In this document: piece after piece, positions 36,130-47,304 of the stretch | Numbering within the stretch: the first letter of the stretch is position 1 | Layout of the letters: every line of letters starts with the position of its first letter | NCBI GenBank assembly: GCA_003577315.1 | Contig: QEVK01000003.1 | Span: 1 to 64,000 of the forward strand | Direction: 5' to 3' | DNA from: Hyphomicrobiales bacterium | Lineage (GTDB): Bacteria; Pseudomonadota; Alphaproteobacteria; Rhizobiales; Rhizobiaceae | Length of the DNA stretch: 64,000 bases | Made by a program: the position numbers and the translations under genes | The notes under the pieces: model-generated | Told to the model about the DNA's origin: nothing | Seen by the model: only the letters and a program-made list of their open reading frames with translations | The model's database searches: none

Positions 36130-36399
36130 TCACCGCGCCGAGGGGCCGATGCGCGGGATGTCGTCGAAGGAAAAGCCGTAGTGGACCACGGCGACGTAGA
36201 ACGCCGAGAAGATCAGCCCCGAGACGATGGTGGTGCGGATGGCGGCGCGCAGCATGTGCGGCCCGCGCGGCGCCGACGCCACGGTGCCGAGCGTGACCTC
36301 GCCGTCCTCCTCCTGCGTCTTCACGCCGAAGGGCAGCATGGCGAACAGCACCACCCACCACAGGATGAAGTAGATCGCGGCTATCGAAATCCAGCTCAT
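36130..36399 (-). CDS. DUF1467 family membrane protein
   Basis: This 89-residue protein has two predicted transmembrane helices (ISIAAIYFILWWVVLFAMLPF near 3-23 and TIVSGLIFSAFYVAVVHYGF near 57-76). The short loop between them, FGVKTQEEDGEVTLGTVASAPRGP, is typical of DUF1467. The function is unknown. The family is found in alphaproteobacteria next to mce and proS, as here. The start at 36399 (MSWISIAAIYF) follows mce by 52 bases and omits 41 upstream residues that lack membrane character. Confidence 0.85.
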   Translation of the reverse strand: MSWISIAAIYFILWWVVLFAMLPFGVKTQEEDGEVTLGTVASAPRGPHMLRAAIRTTIVSGLIFSAFYVAVVHYGFSFDDIPRIGPSAR

Positions 36400-36451
36400 T
36401 GCCTTGTCTCCGAGCGGCGGTCCCGGGCGCCCTGAGCGCGCGCCGCCTGCT

Positions 36452-36856
36452 TCACGCCTGCTCCAGCTCGACCAGCGTGCCGAAGAAGTCCTTCGGGTGC
36501 AAGAACAGCACCGGCTTGCCATGGGCGCCGATCCTGGGCTCGCCGTCGCCCAGCACGCGCGCGCCCTGCGCCTTCAGCCGGTCGCGGGCGGCGAGGATGT
36601 CGTCGACCTCGTAGCAGACATGGTGCATGCCGCCCGACGGGTTCTTGTCGAGGAACGGCCGGATCGTCGAGTTCTCGCCCAGCGGCTCCAGAAGCTCGAT
36701 CTTGGTGTTGCCGACGTCGATGAAGACCACGGTGACGCCGTGCTCGGGCAGCGGCTGCGGGGCGGACACCTTCGCGCCCAGCGTGTCGCGGTAGAGCGCG
36801 CTGGCGGCGGCGATGTCCGGCACGGCGAGCGCGACATGGTTCAGACGTCCGAGCAT
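36452..36856 (-). CDS. mce: methylmalonyl-CoA epimerase
   Basis: This 134-residue vicinal-oxygen-chelate enzyme interconverts (R)- and (S)-methylmalonyl-CoA in propionyl-CoA metabolism. Metal ligands are visible in LNHVALAV (His7), MHHVCYEVDD (His) and GTLVELEQA (Glu). The length is typical. The mutase itself is not in this window. The gene lies between RNase J (163 bases upstream, across a repeat array) and DUF1467. The start is ATG at 36856. Confidence 0.92.
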   Translation of the reverse strand: MLGRLNHVALAVPDIAAASALYRDTLGAKVSAPQPLPEHGVTVVFIDVGNTKIELLEPLGENSTIRPFLDKNPSGGMHHVCYEVDDILAARDRLKAQGARVLGDGEPRIGAHGKPVLFLHPKDFFGTLVELEQA

Positions 36857-36883
36857 GTGGAAATCCTTTCAGGGGCGAATGGG

Positions 36884-37011
36884 GAGTAGCGAATAGTGAG
36901 TAGTGAGTAGTGAGTAGCGAAAAACAGACGGCGATGGCGAGAGTCATGGTGCCAGCGGTTGTGACAAGTACCGTCCACTATTCCCTATTCGCTACTCCCT
37001 ACTCGCTATTC
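36884..37011. repeat. inverted pair of 7-base tandem repeat arrays (mce-rnj gap)
   Basis: The left arm (36884-36918) is five tandem heptamers: GAGTAGC, GAATAGT, GAGTAGT, GAGTAGT, GAGTAGC. The right arm (36977-37011) is five heptamers of the complement: ACTATTC, CCTATTC, GCTACTC, CCTACTC, GCTATTC. The arms are 58 bases apart and could pair into a long hairpin in the rnj-mce transcript. The consensus is GARTAGN. A second such pair lies at 53866-53949. Confidence 0.85.
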
Positions 37012-37019
37012 TCCCCGAT

Positions 37020-38687
37020 CTACCGCGTCACGAACACGGTGACGAGGGGCTTCTTGCCCCATGCCTCGTTGGCGGCGGCGCGCACGGCGCGGCGCACCGA
37101 TTCCGCCACGAGGTCGAGGTCCTTGCGGCGCACGCGCGGGATGCTCTCGACCGCGCCGATGGCGGCGTCCAGCATCAGATCCTCCAGCGGCACGCCCCTT
37201 GCGTTGGCCGCGGCCGTGCCGATGCTGACGAGGTCGGGGTCGCCGGCAAGCTCATGGCGGTCGTCGAGCACGACATTGACCGCGACATGGCCGACATAGC
37301 TGAGCTTGCGGCGGTCGCGGATGCCCATCTCCTCGTCGGTGCCGACCAGCCTGCCGTCCTTGTAGAGGCGGCCGAACGGCACCTGATCGACGATCTCGGC
37401 CGCGCCCGGCGCAAGGCGCAGCACGTCGCCGTTGCGGACATGGCCGACCTGCGGGATGCCCGAGGCCTGGCCGAGAAGCCCGTGCGCGACGAGATGCGCG
37501 GCCTCGCCGTGGACGGGCACGAGGATGCGCGGCCGCGTCCACTTGTACATCTGGCGCAGCTCGTTGCGGCGCGGATGGCCCGAGACATGGACCAGCGCAT
37601 CGCCGTCCTCGACGATCTTTATCCCCTGCTCGATCAACAGGTTCTTGGTTTCCAGGATCGCCTTCTCGTTGCCGGGGATGACGCGCGAGGAATAGACCAC
37701 CGTGTCGCCGGGCGACAGCGCCACGTTCTTCATCTCGTCGCGCGCCAGCTTGGCGAGCGCCGCGCGCGGCTCGCCCTGGCTGCCGGTGCACAGGATGACG
37801 AGGTTTTCGCGGGGGATGAAGCCGTAATCCTCTTCCGCGACGAAGTCCGGCAGGCCGTCGAGATAGCCGAGCTCGCCGGCGACGTCGATGACGCGCTTCA
37901 GCGACGAGCCCAGCACCAGCACCTGGCGGCCGGCGTCGCGCGCGGCCTCGGCGATGGAGCGGATGCGCCCGACATTGGAGGAGAAGGTGGTGACGGCGAC
38001 ACGGCCGCGCGCCGCCTCGATGACGCCGCGCAGGCCCGCCGCCACGTCCTGCTCGGAGGGTGAGTCGCCCTCGCGCAGCGCGTTGGTGGAATCGCAGACC
38101 AGCGCCAGCACGCCCTCGTCGCCCAGCGCGGTGAAGCGGGCCTGGTCGGTCAGCGGGCCGATGGCCGGCGCGGGGTCGATCTTCCAGTCGCCGGTATGGA
38201 TGACGAGGCCGAGCGGGGTGCGGATCGCCAGCGACACCGGCTCGGGGATGGAGTGGGTGACGGGAACCGCCTCGATGTCGAACGGCCCGACGGTGAAGCG
38301 GTCGCCGGCGCGGTAGATCTCGAGGGGGATGTCGGCGCCGCCGTCCATGCCGCGCTTGGCCTCGAGCAGGCCGGCGGTGAACGGCGTCATCCACACCTTC
38401 TTCTTCAGGCGCGGCCACAGGTCGAGCAGCGCGCCGTAATGGTCCTCGTGGGCATGGGTGATGACGATGCCGACGACGTTGTCGATCTCGCTCTCGATGA
38501 AGCGGGTGTCGGGCAGCACGAGGTCGGCGCCCGGCAGGTTCGCGTCGGGGAAGGAGACGCCGACATCGACGATCAGCCACTTGCGCGCGCGCGCCGGGCC
38601 GAAGCCGTAGAGGGCGAAGTTCATGCCGATCTCGCCGACGCCGCCCAGCGGGCAGAAGACAAGCTCGTCCCCGTCCTTCCTCGTCAT
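37020..38687 (-). CDS. rnj: ribonuclease J
   Basis: This 555-residue metallo-beta-lactamase/beta-CASP RNase matures and degrades RNA and replaces some RNase E functions in alphaproteobacteria. The HxHxDH motif is THAHEDHYGAL. Further metal ligands lie in VTHSIPEP and IHTGDWKID, and beta-CASP motifs in TTFSSNVGRI, LCTGSQGEPRA and SGHPRRNELRQMYKW...VPVHGE. A C-terminal RNase J domain follows (VESIPRVRRKDLDLV). The start is ATG at 38687 (MTRKDGDELVFCPLGGVGEIG). It is 111 bases after birA, in the long operon behind nuo. Confidence 0.95.
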   Translation of the reverse strand: MTRKDGDELVFCPLGGVGEIGMNFALYGFGPARARKWLIVDVGVSFPDANLPGADLVLPDTRFIESEIDNVVGIVITHAHEDHYGALLDLWPRLKKKVWMTPFTAGLLEAKRGMDGGADIPLEIYRAGDRFTVGPFDIEAVPVTHSIPEPVSLAIRTPLGLVIHTGDWKIDPAPAIGPLTDQARFTALGDEGVLALVCDSTNALREGDSPSEQDVAAGLRGVIEAARGRVAVTTFSSNVGRIRSIAEAARDAGRQVLVLGSSLKRVIDVAGELGYLDGLPDFVAEEDYGFIPRENLVILCTGSQGEPRAALAKLARDEMKNVALSPGDTVVYSSRVIPGNEKAILETKNLLIEQGIKIVEDGDALVHVSGHPRRNELRQMYKWTRPRILVPVHGEAAHLVAHGLLGQASGIPQVGHVRNGDVLRLAPGAAEIVDQVPFGRLYKDGRLVGTDEEMGIRDRRKLSYVGHVAVNVVLDDRHELAGDPDLVSIGTAAANARGVPLEDLMLDAAIGAVESIPRVRRKDLDLVAESVRRAVRAAANEAWGKKPLVTVFVTR

Positions 38688-38798
38688 CTGGTCTTCCTTT
38701 CCGGGCTGCCGCAGCCCCGCCGCAACGGGGGCCGACCCCTAGTCCTGTCGTTTTCCGGCGCTCACGCGGCCGGTGTGGTCGCCGTCCGTGGCGGCGCG

Positions 38799-39620
38799 TC
38801 AGACGGAGGCGACGGCGCCGAAATGCACGTCGCCGGCCGCAACCGCGATCCGCTCGCCGTCGTCCTTGCGGATGACGAAGCGGCATTCCTCGTCGATGGT
38901 CTCGAACACGCCGCGGACCACCTCGCCGTCGACGCGCACGGCGACCTCGGAGCCGAGCCCGGCCGCCTGCCTCAGCCAGCGCTCGCGGATCGCCGCCAGC
39001 CCCCTGCCCTGGGCCCACAACCGTTCATTTTCGACCCAGGCATCGGACAGCGCAAGGAAAAGCCGCTCGGCGTCGCAGGTCGAGCCCAGTGCGGCGAGCG
39101 AGGTCGCCGGATAGGGCGTGTCGTGCGGGTGGGCCGCGACGTTGACGCCGATGCCGATGGCGAGCGCGAAGCGGCGCTCGTCGAGCATCGCCGATTCGAG
39201 CAGGATGCCGGAGAGCTTGGCGCCGCCGGCCAGCACGTCGTTGGGCCATTTCAGCTCGAAGCGGCCGCGCCCCTCGGCCAGTCCGCCGCCGTCGATGCCG
39301 ACGCCGATCCTGATGTCGGGCGCGGCGGCGGCGAGCGCGTCGGAGAGCGCGAGGCCGGCGACGAAGCCGAGCGTGGCCGCGTGCTTCAGCCCGGTCTCGG
39401 GCACCAGCAGCAGGGTGGCGGCGAGGTTGCCTTCCTGCGTCTGCCACGGGCGGCCGCGCCGCCCCCTGCCCGCCTGCTGATGCTTGGAGACCAGCCACAG
39501 ACGGCCGGGATCGCCCGCATGCGCGCGCTCCAGCGCCAGCGCGTTGGTGGAGCCGACGGTGCCGAAGGCTTCGAGGCGGTATCCGGCCGCGGCCGCGGTC
39601 GGAGCGAGCGAGAAGCCCAT
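38799..39620 (-). CDS. birA: biotin--[acetyl-CoA carboxylase] ligase, monofunctional
   Basis: This enzyme attaches biotin to AccB and other carboxylases. The product has 273 residues. Biotin/ATP-site motifs are GTVGSTNALALE, QQAGRGRRGRPW, LKWPNDVLAGGAKLSGIL and IGIGVNVAAHP, with an SH3-like C-terminal domain at the end. It lacks the N-terminal DNA-binding domain of E. coli BirA, so it is not a repressor. The ATG at 39620 lies 4 bases past the nuoN stop; the nuoN-birA-rnj order is typical of Rhizobiales. Confidence 0.94.
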   Translation of the reverse strand: MGFSLAPTAAAAGYRLEAFGTVGSTNALALERAHAGDPGRLWLVSKHQQAGRGRRGRPWQTQEGNLAATLLLVPETGLKHAATLGFVAGLALSDALAAAAPDIRIGVGIDGGGLAEGRGRFELKWPNDVLAGGAKLSGILLESAMLDERRFALAIGIGVNVAAHPHDTPYPATSLAALGSTCDAERLFLALSDAWVENERLWAQGRGLAAIRERWLRQAAGLGSEVAVRVDGEVVRGVFETIDEECRFVIRKDDGERIAVAAGDVHFGAVASV

Positions 39621-39624
39621 GCGA

Positions 39625-41061
39625 TCAGAAGAACGTCTTGGCCGCCGCCTCGGCCATGCGCCCGACCGGGCCGCCGAACAGCGCATAGGCGAGGACGAAC
39701 GCACCGGACGCGCCCAGCACCAGCTTCAGCTCCCCCGCCATCGGCTCGAAGCCGCCGGCGGATTCGTCGAACCACATGATCTTGACGATGCGGATGTAGT
39801 AGTAGGCACCGACCACCGAGGCGAGCACGCCGATGACGGCGAGCGTGTAGAGGCCGGCGTCCATCGCGGCGAGGAAGACGTACCACTTCCCGAAGAAGCC
39901 CGCGAGCGGCGGGATGCCGGCCAGCGAGAACATCAACAGGGTCAGGATGGTGGCCATCACCGGGTTGGTCGAGGACAGGCCGGAGAGGTCGTCGATGCTC
40001 TCGACATTGCCCTCCTTGCGCCGCATGGCCAGGATGAAGGCGAAGGTGCCGAGCGTCATCACCAGATAGATGAGCATGTAGATGACGACGCCGCGCACGC
40101 CGGCTTCCGAGTTGGCGGCGAGCCCGACCAGCGCGTAGCCCATGTGGCCGATGGACGAATAGGCCATCAGCCGCTTGATGTTGCGCTGGCCGATGGCGGC
40201 GAAGGCGCCCAGCACCATGGAGGCGATGGAGACGAAGACGACGATCTGCTGCCAGTCGGCGGCGGCCGGCTCGAACGCGCCCATGGTGACGCGCACGATC
40301 AGCGCCATCGCGGCCATCTTGGGCGCGGCGGCGAAGAAGGCGGTGACGGGGGTCGGCGCGCCCTCATAGACGTCGGGCGTCCACATGTGGAACGGCACGG
40401 CCGAGATCTTGAAGACGAGGCCGGCGAGCACGAAGACGAGGCCGAACACCAGGCCAATCTGTCGCTCCGCCCCGGTCAGCGCCGCGGCGATTGCCTCGAA
40501 GCCGGTGCTGCCGGTGTAGCCGTAGACGAGGCTGATGCCGTAGAGCAGCATGCCCGAGGACAGCGCGCCGAGCACGAAATACTTCAGGCCGGCCTCGGTC
40601 GAGCGGATGGAGTCGCGGTTGATCGCGGCGATGACGTAGAGCGCCAGCGACTGAAGCTCCAGCCCGAGATAGAGCGCCAGCATGTCGTTGGCCGACACCA
40701 TCAGGAGCATGCCGAGCGTCGCGAGCACGACGAGCACCGGATACTCGAACTTGTCGAACTTCTCCTCGCGGGCGAAGCCCACCGACATGATGAGGGTCAG
40801 CACCGAGCCGCCGAGGGTGAGCAGCTTCATCAGCCGCGCGAACGGGTCGCTGACGAAGGCGCCGCCGAAGGCCGCGCCGTCGCCGACGAAGACCAGCATC
40901 CAGGCGCCGGCGCCGATCAGCAGCGCGATCGCGAGGCCCGTGACCGTGGTGTTGGCGCGCTCGCCCGAGAAGACGCCGATCATCAGCAGCGCCAGCGCGC
41001 CGGCGGCGAGGATCAGCTCCGGGGCGGCGAGGATCAGGCTCGTGGAAAGGTCTGCCGTCAT
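39625..41061 (-). CDS. nuoN: NADH-quinone oxidoreductase subunit N
   Basis: This is an antiporter-like membrane subunit of respiratory complex I, one of three proton-channel modules. It has 478 residues and about 14 hydrophobic helices. Typical features are [19 protein letters not shown], the broken-helix region [25 protein letters not shown] and internal lysines for proton transfer. The last subunit of the operon, it begins 10 bases after nuoM. Confidence 0.96.
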   Translation of the reverse strand: MTADLSTSLILAAPELILAAGALALLMIGVFSGERANTTVTGLAIALLIGAGAWMLVFVGDGAAFGGAFVSDPFARLMKLLTLGGSVLTLIMSVGFAREEKFDKFEYPVLVVLATLGMLLMVSANDMLALYLGLELQSLALYVIAAINRDSIRSTEAGLKYFVLGALSSGMLLYGISLVYGYTGSTGFEAIAAALTGAERQIGLVFGLVFVLAGLVFKISAVPFHMWTPDVYEGAPTPVTAFFAAAPKMAAMALIVRVTMGAFEPAAADWQQIVVFVSIASMVLGAFAAIGQRNIKRLMAYSSIGHMGYALVGLAANSEAGVRGVVIYMLIYLVMTLGTFAFILAMRRKEGNVESIDDLSGLSSTNPVMATILTLLMFSLAGIPPLAGFFGKWYVFLAAMDAGLYTLAVIGVLASVVGAYYYIRIVKIMWFDESAGGFEPMAGELKLVLGASGAFVLAYALFGGPVGRMAEAAAKTFF

Positions 41062-41071
41062 TGTGCTGGCC

Positions 41072-42580
41072 TTATTCGATCGCCATGGCGGCCTGCGAGG
41101 CCTCGATGGAAAGCGTGATGTTGTTGACGAGGGCGTTCACCGATGCCGTCGTCACGTCGAAGACGGGGCCGGGATAGACGCCGAACAGGATGACGAAGAA
41201 CACCAGCGGGTAGATGATCGCCTTCTCGCGCGACGACAGGTCGAGCAGCCCCTTCAGGCTCTCCTTGGTCAGCGCGCCGAAGACGACGCGCCGGTAGAGC
41301 CACAGCGCGTAGGCGGCCGACAGGATCACGCCGGTGGCGGCGAAGACGGCCACCCAGGTGTTGACCCGGAAGGTGCCGAGCAGCGTCAGGAACTCGCCGA
41401 CGAAGCCGCTGGTGCCCGGCAGGCCGACATTGGCCATGGTGAAGATCAGGAACGCGACGGCGTATTTCGGCATGTTGTTGACGAGGCCGCCATAGGCGTC
41501 GATCTCGCGGGTGTGCATGCGGTCGTAGACGACGCCGACGCACAGGAACAGCGCGCCCGAGACCAGGCCGTGCGACAGCATCTGGAAGATGCCGCCCTGG
41601 ATGCCCTCGACGTTGAGCGCGAAGATGCCCATCGTCACGTAGCCCATGTGGGCGACCGACGAATAGGCGATCAGCTTCTTCATGTCCTCCTGCATCAGCG
41701 CGACCAGCGAGGTGTAGACGATGGCCACCACCGACAGCGTGAAGACGAAGGGCTGGAAGTAGAGCGAGGCGTCCGGGAACATCGGCAGCGAGAAGCGCAG
41801 GAAGCCGTAGCCGCCCATCTTCAGAAGGATGCCGGCCAGGATGACGGAGCCGGCCGTCGGCGCCTCGACGTGGGCGTCGGGCAGCCAGGTGTGGACCGGC
41901 CACATCGGCATCTTCACCGCGAAGGAGGCGAAGAAGGCGAGCCACAGCCATGTCTGCATGCCGGCCGGGAAGTCGTGCGCCAGAAGCGTGGGGATGTCGG
42001 TCGTGCCGGCCTGCCAGTACATCGCCATGATGGCGAGCAGCATCAGCACGGAACCCAGCAGCGTGTAGAGGAAGAACTTGAACGAGGCGTAGACGCGCCG
42101 CTTGCCGCCCCACACGCCGATGATGATGAACATCGGGATCAGGCCCGCCTCGAAGAAGACGTAGAACAGCACGAGGTCGAGGGCGCAGAACACGCCGATC
42201 ATCAGCGTTTCCAGCACCAGGAACGCGATCATGTATTCCTTGACGCGGTGCTTGATCGATTCCCACGAGGCCAGGATGCACAGCGGCATCAGGAAGGTCG
42301 TCAGGATGACGAACAGCATCGAGATGCCGTCCACTCCCATATGGTAGGAGATGCCGCCGCCGAGCCACCCGGCCTTCTCCACCATCTGGAAGCCGGCATA
42401 GGAGGTGTCGAAGCCGGCCCAGATGAACAGCGACAGAACGAAGGTGAAGACGGTGGTCAGCAGCGCGACGTTGCGGATGTTGCGGCGCGCGGCCGTTCCC
42501 TCGTCCCGGATCAGCAGGATCAGGAACGCGCCGACCAGCGGCAGGAAGGTGACCGTGGAGAGGATAGGCCAGTCGGTCAT
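41072..42580 (-). CDS. nuoM: NADH-quinone oxidoreductase subunit M
   Basis: This antiporter-like proton-channel subunit of complex I has 502 residues and about 14 helices. Recognisable segments are [55 protein letters not shown] and [18 protein letters not shown]. The conserved Glu in the early helices and the channel lysines are present. The start is 3 bases after the nuoL stop. Confidence 0.97.
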   Translation of the reverse strand: MTDWPILSTVTFLPLVGAFLILLIRDEGTAARRNIRNVALLTTVFTFVLSLFIWAGFDTSYAGFQMVEKAGWLGGGISYHMGVDGISMLFVILTTFLMPLCILASWESIKHRVKEYMIAFLVLETLMIGVFCALDLVLFYVFFEAGLIPMFIIIGVWGGKRRVYASFKFFLYTLLGSVLMLLAIMAMYWQAGTTDIPTLLAHDFPAGMQTWLWLAFFASFAVKMPMWPVHTWLPDAHVEAPTAGSVILAGILLKMGGYGFLRFSLPMFPDASLYFQPFVFTLSVVAIVYTSLVALMQEDMKKLIAYSSVAHMGYVTMGIFALNVEGIQGGIFQMLSHGLVSGALFLCVGVVYDRMHTREIDAYGGLVNNMPKYAVAFLIFTMANVGLPGTSGFVGEFLTLLGTFRVNTWVAVFAATGVILSAAYALWLYRRVVFGALTKESLKGLLDLSSREKAIIYPLVFFVILFGVYPGPVFDVTTASVNALVNNITLSIEASQAAMAIE

Positions 42581-42583
42581 GGT

Positions 42584-44566
42584 CTAGAACGAGCCCCCGA
42601 GCATCATCCAGGTGACGAGCGCCGCCACGCCGATGAGCATTGCGAATGCGTAGTGGTAGAGATAGCCGGACTGGAGCCTGACCACGCGCTGCGTGACGTC
42701 GACGACGCGGGCCGACACGCCGTCCGGGCCGAGGCCGTCGATGATCGCTCCGTCGCCGGTCTTCCACAGGAAGCGGCCGAGGCGCTTGGCGGGCCGCACG
42801 AACAGGAAGTCGTAGAGCTCGTCGAAGTACCACTTGTTGAGCAGGAACTTGTAGAGCCCGTGGTGCTGCGCGGCGAGCCTGACCGGCGTCTCCGGCGAGC
42901 GGATGTAGAAGTGCCAGGCGGTGACGAAGCCCAGCACCATCGCCACCAGCGGCGCCAGCTTCACCCACAGCGGCACGCCGTGGAAGTCGTGCAGGATGTG
43001 GTTGTCGGGCAGGATGAACAGCGCGCCCTTCCAGAACCCGTCATGGCCGTGGCCGATGAAGAAGTCGTGGAAGATCACGCCCGCGAACAGCGCGCCGGCG
43101 GCGAGCACGAACAGCGGCACCAGCATCACCGGCGGCGATTCGTGCACATGGTGCATGACCTCGTGGCTGGCGCGCGGCTTGCCGTGGAAGGTCATGAAGA
43201 TCAGCCGCCACGAATAGAAGCTGGTGAAGACGGCGGCCACGACCAGCAGCGTGAAGGCGAAGCCGGCGAGCGGGCTGTGGGCGGCGAAAGCGCCCTCGAT
43301 GATGGCGTCCTTGGAGAAGAAGCCGGCCGTGCCGATGATGGTCGCCGGGATGCCGACGCCGGTCAGCGCGATCGTGCCGACGATCATCATCCAGTAGGTG
43401 GCCGGGATCAGCTTGTAGAGCCCGCCCATCCTGCGCATGTCCTGCTCGTCGGAAACGGCATGGATGACCGAGCCGGAGCCGAGGAACAGCAGCGCCTTGA
43501 AGAAGGCATGCGTGAACAGGTGGAAGATCGCCGCCGAATAGAAGCCCATGCCGAGCGCGACGAACATGTAGCCGAGCTGCGAGCAGGTCGAATAGGCGAT
43601 GACGCGCTTGATGTCGTTCTGCACCAGGCCGACGGTGGCGGCGAAGAAGGCGGTGATGGCGCCGATGAAGGTGACGACGAGAAGCGCCGCGTGCGACAGC
43701 TCGAAGATCGGCGACAGCCGCGCCAGCATGAAGACGCCGGCGGTGACCATGGTGGCGGCGTGGATCAGCGCCGAGACCGGCGTCGGGCCCTCCATCGCGT
43801 CCGGCAGCCAGGTGTGCAGCGGAACCTGCGCCGACTTGCCCATCGCGCCCATGAACAGGAGCAGGCAGATCGCGGTCAGCGCGCCCGATTGCGTCAGCGA
43901 CCAGTTGAGGAAGGTGAACACCGCCTCGCCCGACTCGTCGGGGCTTTGCGCGATCTGGGCGGCGTTGGCGAAGATGGTGTCGAAATTGACCGAGCCGAAC
44001 AGCACGAAGACGCCGAACAGGCCGAGCAGGAAGCCGAAGTCGCCGACGCGGTTGACGACGAAGGCCTTGATCGCGGCGGCGTTGGCCGACGGCTTGTGAT
44101 ACCAGAAGCCGATCAGGAGGTAGGAGGCGAGGCCGACGCCCTCCCAGCCGAAGAACATCTGCACGAGGTTGTCCGACGTCACCAGCATCAGCATGGCGAA
44201 GGTGAACAGCGACAGATAGGCGAAGAAGCGCGGGCGGTTCGGGTCGTGGTGCATGTAGCCGATGGAGTAGACATGCACCAGCGCCGAGACCGTGTTGACG
44301 ACGACGAGCATGACCACCGTCAGCGTGTCGATCCTGAGCGCCCAGGAAACGTCGAGGCCGCCGGCCTGGATGAAGCGCAGCACCGGCACGGTGAAGGCCC
44401 CGCCCTCGCCGAAGGCGACGGTGACGAAGGCCACCCACGACAGCGCCGCCGAGACGATGAGGAAGCCGGTCGTGACGTATTCCGACGCCTTGGCGCCGAT
44501 CGAGCGGCCGAACAGGCCGGCGATCAGGAAGCCGAGCAGCGGGAGGAAGACGATCGCGTGGTACAT
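42584..44566 (-). CDS. nuoL: NADH-quinone oxidoreductase subunit L
   Basis: This is the distal proton-channel subunit of complex I. The 660-residue length includes the long C-terminal lateral helix that braces the membrane arm. Typical segments are [75 protein letters not shown] and [10 protein letters not shown]. It starts 7 bases after nuoK. No anomaly was seen. Confidence 0.97.
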   Translation of the reverse strand: MYHAIVFLPLLGFLIAGLFGRSIGAKASEYVTTGFLIVSAALSWVAFVTVAFGEGGAFTVPVLRFIQAGGLDVSWALRIDTLTVVMLVVVNTVSALVHVYSIGYMHHDPNRPRFFAYLSLFTFAMLMLVTSDNLVQMFFGWEGVGLASYLLIGFWYHKPSANAAAIKAFVVNRVGDFGFLLGLFGVFVLFGSVNFDTIFANAAQIAQSPDESGEAVFTFLNWSLTQSGALTAICLLLFMGAMGKSAQVPLHTWLPDAMEGPTPVSALIHAATMVTAGVFMLARLSPIFELSHAALLVVTFIGAITAFFAATVGLVQNDIKRVIAYSTCSQLGYMFVALGMGFYSAAIFHLFTHAFFKALLFLGSGSVIHAVSDEQDMRRMGGLYKLIPATYWMMIVGTIALTGVGIPATIIGTAGFFSKDAIIEGAFAAHSPLAGFAFTLLVVAAVFTSFYSWRLIFMTFHGKPRASHEVMHHVHESPPVMLVPLFVLAAGALFAGVIFHDFFIGHGHDGFWKGALFILPDNHILHDFHGVPLWVKLAPLVAMVLGFVTAWHFYIRSPETPVRLAAQHHGLYKFLLNKWYFDELYDFLFVRPAKRLGRFLWKTGDGAIIDGLGPDGVSARVVDVTQRVVRLQSGYLYHYAFAMLIGVAALVTWMMLGGSF

Positions 44567-44573
44567 GGTCCGC

Positions 44574-44882
44574 TCAGCCCTTCATCATGTTGACGTCTTC
44601 CACGTCGATCGAGCCGCGGTTGCGGAAGAAGACGACGAGGATGGCGAGCCCGATCGCCGCCTCGGCCGCCGCGACCGTCAGCACGAACAGCGCGAAGACC
44701 TGGCCGACGAGGTCGCCCAGCGCGGCCGAGAAGGCCATGAAATTGATGTTCACCGAAAGCAGGATCAGCTCGATCGACATCAGGATGACGATGACGTTCT
44801 TCCGGTTGAGGAAGATGCCGAACACGCCGAGCGTGAACAGCACCGCCGAAACGGTGAGGAAATGTCCGATACCGACTTCCAT
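44574..44882 (-). CDS. nuoK: NADH-quinone oxidoreductase subunit K
   Basis: This small membrane subunit of complex I has 102 residues and three transmembrane helices. The conserved membrane glutamates needed for proton pumping are visible in [21 protein letters not shown] and [18 protein letters not shown]. The start is 2 bases past the nuoJ stop. Confidence 0.97.
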   Translation of the reverse strand: MEVGIGHFLTVSAVLFTLGVFGIFLNRKNVIVILMSIELILLSVNINFMAFSAALGDLVGQVFALFVLTVAAAEAAIGLAILVVFFRNRGSIDVEDVNMMKG

Positions 44883-44884
44883 TG

Positions 44885-45505
44885 TCAGACCCCCTTGCCC
44901 GTCTCGACCTTGCGGACCTCGATCGCGGTCGCCGGCGAGCGGCGCACCTGCGCCGACACGTCCTGGCGCTTGACGCCTTCCTTGTGGCGCAGCGTCAGCA
45001 CGATGGCGCCGATCATCGCGACCAGAAGCACCAGCCCGGCGATCTGGAAGAAATAGACGTAGTCCGTGTAGAGGATGTCGCCGAGCGCGGCCGTGTTCTC
45101 GCGCTCCGTCAGCGCCGGCGTCGGCTGGGCGACGCTGCCGGCCAGCTCCGGCGCGAAGGCGTAACCGCCCAGCACCACGATCAGCTCGGCCGCCAGGATC
45201 AGCCCGATCATGGCGCCGGCCGGCGCATAGTGCAGCGCGCCGCGCTTCAGCTCCGCGAAGTCGACGTCGAGCATCATGACCACGAACAGGAACAGCACCG
45301 CCACCGCGCCGACATAGACGACGAGCAGGATCATCGCCAGGAACTCGGCGCCGGTGAGCAGGAACAGCGCCGCGGCGTTGAAGAAGGTCAGGATCAGCCA
45401 GAGAACGGAATGCACGGGGTTGCGCGCCGAGATGACCATGAAGGCCGCCGCGACCCCGATGAAGGCGAACAGATAGAAGAAGAACGCCTCTAGTCCTGTC
45501 AGCAT
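44885..45505 (-). CDS. nuoJ: NADH-quinone oxidoreductase subunit J
   Basis: This membrane subunit of complex I has 206 residues and five hydrophobic helices. The conserved flexible helix appears as [21 protein letters not shown], which carries the pi-bulge tyrosine and glycine, followed by VVMMLDVDF. The C-terminal tail is longer and charged. It is separated from nuoI by 223 bases, the largest gap inside the operon. Confidence 0.95.
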   Translation of the reverse strand: MLTGLEAFFFYLFAFIGVAAAFMVISARNPVHSVLWLILTFFNAAALFLLTGAEFLAMILLVVYVGAVAVLFLFVVMMLDVDFAELKRGALHYAPAGAMIGLILAAELIVVLGGYAFAPELAGSVAQPTPALTERENTAALGDILYTDYVYFFQIAGLVLLVAMIGAIVLTLRHKEGVKRQDVSAQVRRSPATAIEVRKVETGKGV

Positions 45506-45728
45506 GGGTTCCCCCGGTTCCTTCTGGGGCGGGTCACACCGCCCCTCTCCGGTTCCGCGCCCGCCTCCGGGCTACGAAATCCGCGTGTCTCTTAGATCGT
45601 TTCGCCGCCATATGGAAACGCCGAACCGATCCATCCCTTCGTTTTACGCAACCCCGGATCGAAAACGCCGCGCGCCTTTCCCGGGATCGCTTCGGACGGA
45701 CCGCACCGGCCCGCCCGTCGTTGCCGCC

Positions 45729-46220
45729 TTACCTGTAGGGCGCGTCGAGCTCCATGTTGCGGGCGATCTCGCGCTCCCAGCGGTCGCCGTTGGCGAGCAG
45801 CTTCTCCTTGTCGTAGTACAGTTCCTCGCGCGTCTCGGTGGCGAACTCGAAGTTCGGCCCCTCGACGATGGCGTCCACCGGGCACGCCTCCTGGCAGAAG
45901 CCGCAATAGATGCACTTCACCATGTCGATGTCGTAGCGCACGGTGCGGCGGGTGCCGTCGTTGCGGCGCGGGCCGGCCTCGATGGTGATGGCCTGGGCGG
46001 GGCAGATCGCCTCGCACAGCTTGCAGGCGATGCAGCGCTCCTCGCCGTTGGGATAGCGGCGAAGCGCGTGCTCGCCGCGGAAGCGCGGGCTGACCGGGCC
46101 CTTCTCGTGCGGATAGTTGACCGTGTATTTCGGCGAGAAGAACTGGCGCATCGTCAGGAAGAACGCGCTCACGAACTCCGCGAGCAGCAGCGACTTGGCG
46201 GCATGGGCTAGCGCTGACAT
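45729..46220 (-). CDS. nuoI: NADH-quinone oxidoreductase subunit I
   Basis: This peripheral-arm ferredoxin-like subunit of complex I has 163 residues. It binds two [4Fe-4S] clusters through [13 protein letters not shown] and [13 protein letters not shown]; all eight cysteines are present. An N-terminal amphipathic helix attaches it to the membrane. It lies 25 bases after nuoH. Confidence 0.98.
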   Translation of the reverse strand: MSALAHAAKSLLLAEFVSAFFLTMRQFFSPKYTVNYPHEKGPVSPRFRGEHALRRYPNGEERCIACKLCEAICPAQAITIEAGPRRNDGTRRTVRYDIDMVKCIYCGFCQEACPVDAIVEGPNFEFATETREELYYDKEKLLANGDRWEREIARNMELDAPYR

Positions 46221-46245
46221 GGCTAATTCTCCGTTGAAACCGTGC

Positions 46246-47295
46246 TCATGCGACGTAGTGCTCCCAGACCTTGAGGAACGCCGCGGTGGCCACGACCATG
46301 AAAATCGAGATCGGCAGGAACACCTTCCAGCCCAGCCGCATCAGCTGGTCGTAGCGGTAGCGCGGGACGATGGCCTTCGCCATGGCGAAGAGGAAGAACA
46401 CCAGCGTCACCTTGAGCACGAACCACACCACGCCCGGCACCCAGGTGAAGGGCGCGAAGTCGAGCGGGGGCAGCCAGCCGCCGAGGAACAGCACCGTGGT
46501 GAGCGCGCACATCAGCATGATGGCGACGTATTCGCTCAGCATGAACAGCAGGTAGGGCGTCGAGGAGTATTCGATCATGTGGCCGGCGACCAGCTCCGAT
46601 TCGGCCTCCACGAGGTCGAAGGGCGGCCGGTTCGTCTCGGCCAGCGCCGAGATGAAGAAGATGACGAACATCGGGAACAGGCCGAGCCAGTGCCAGTCGA
46701 GGAACGAGGCCGGCAGGCCGAGCGCGGTGCCGAGGCCGGTCTGCTGCGACAGCACGATCGCCGACAGGTTGAGCGAGCCGACGCACAGGAGCACGGTGAC
46801 GATGACGAAGCCGATGGAGACCTCGTAGGACACCATCTGCGCGGCCGAGCGCAGCGCGCCGAGGAACGGGTACTTCGAGTTCGACGCCCAGCCGGCCATG
46901 ATGACGCCGTAGACCTCGAGCGAGGAGATGGCGAAGATGTAGAGGATGCCGACATTGATGTCGGCGATGACCCAGTTCTCGTTGAACGGGATCACCGCGA
47001 AGGTGGCGAGCGCCAGCACCGTCGAGACCAGCGGCGCGAGCAGGAACACGCCCTTGTTGGCGCCGGACGGGATGACCGGCTCCTTGAACACGAACTTCAG
47101 AAGGTCGGCGAAGGATTGCAGCAGGCCGAAGGGGCCGACCACGTTCGGCCCGCGGCGAAGCTGCACCGCCGCCCAGATCTTGCGGTCGGCGTAGAGGATG
47201 AAGGCGATGAAGACCAGCAGCGCGACGATGACCAGCAGCGACTGGGCGACGACGAGCAGCGCCGGCAGAACGTAGAATGAGAAGAAGGAATCCAT
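46246..47295 (-). CDS. nuoH: NADH-quinone oxidoreductase subunit H
   Basis: This membrane subunit forms part of the quinone chamber of complex I. It has 349 residues and about eight helices. Conserved segments are [56 protein letters not shown] and [15 protein letters not shown]. The charged residues in the loop near the quinone site are retained. It begins 9 bases after nuoG. Confidence 0.97.
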   Translation of the reverse strand: MDSFFSFYVLPALLVVAQSLLVIVALLVFIAFILYADRKIWAAVQLRRGPNVVGPFGLLQSFADLLKFVFKEPVIPSGANKGVFLLAPLVSTVLALATFAVIPFNENWVIADINVGILYIFAISSLEVYGVIMAGWASNSKYPFLGALRSAAQMVSYEVSIGFVIVTVLLCVGSLNLSAIVLSQQTGLGTALGLPASFLDWHWLGLFPMFVIFFISALAETNRPPFDLVEAESELVAGHMIEYSSTPYLLFMLSEYVAIMLMCALTTVLFLGGWLPPLDFAPFTWVPGVVWFVLKVTLVFFLFAMAKAIVPRYRYDQLMRLGWKVFLPISIFMVVATAAFLKVWEHYVA

Positions 47296-47304
47296 CGTTA
47301 CGCC

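Noticed and set aside
40682..44593. A 1303-residue open frame on the + strand opposite nuoL-nuoM-nuoN
   Set aside because: It is the antisense shadow of high-GC coding DNA: composition is dominated by Asp/Glu/Arg/His/Gln, with no domain, and the opposite strand encodes three intact complex I subunits.
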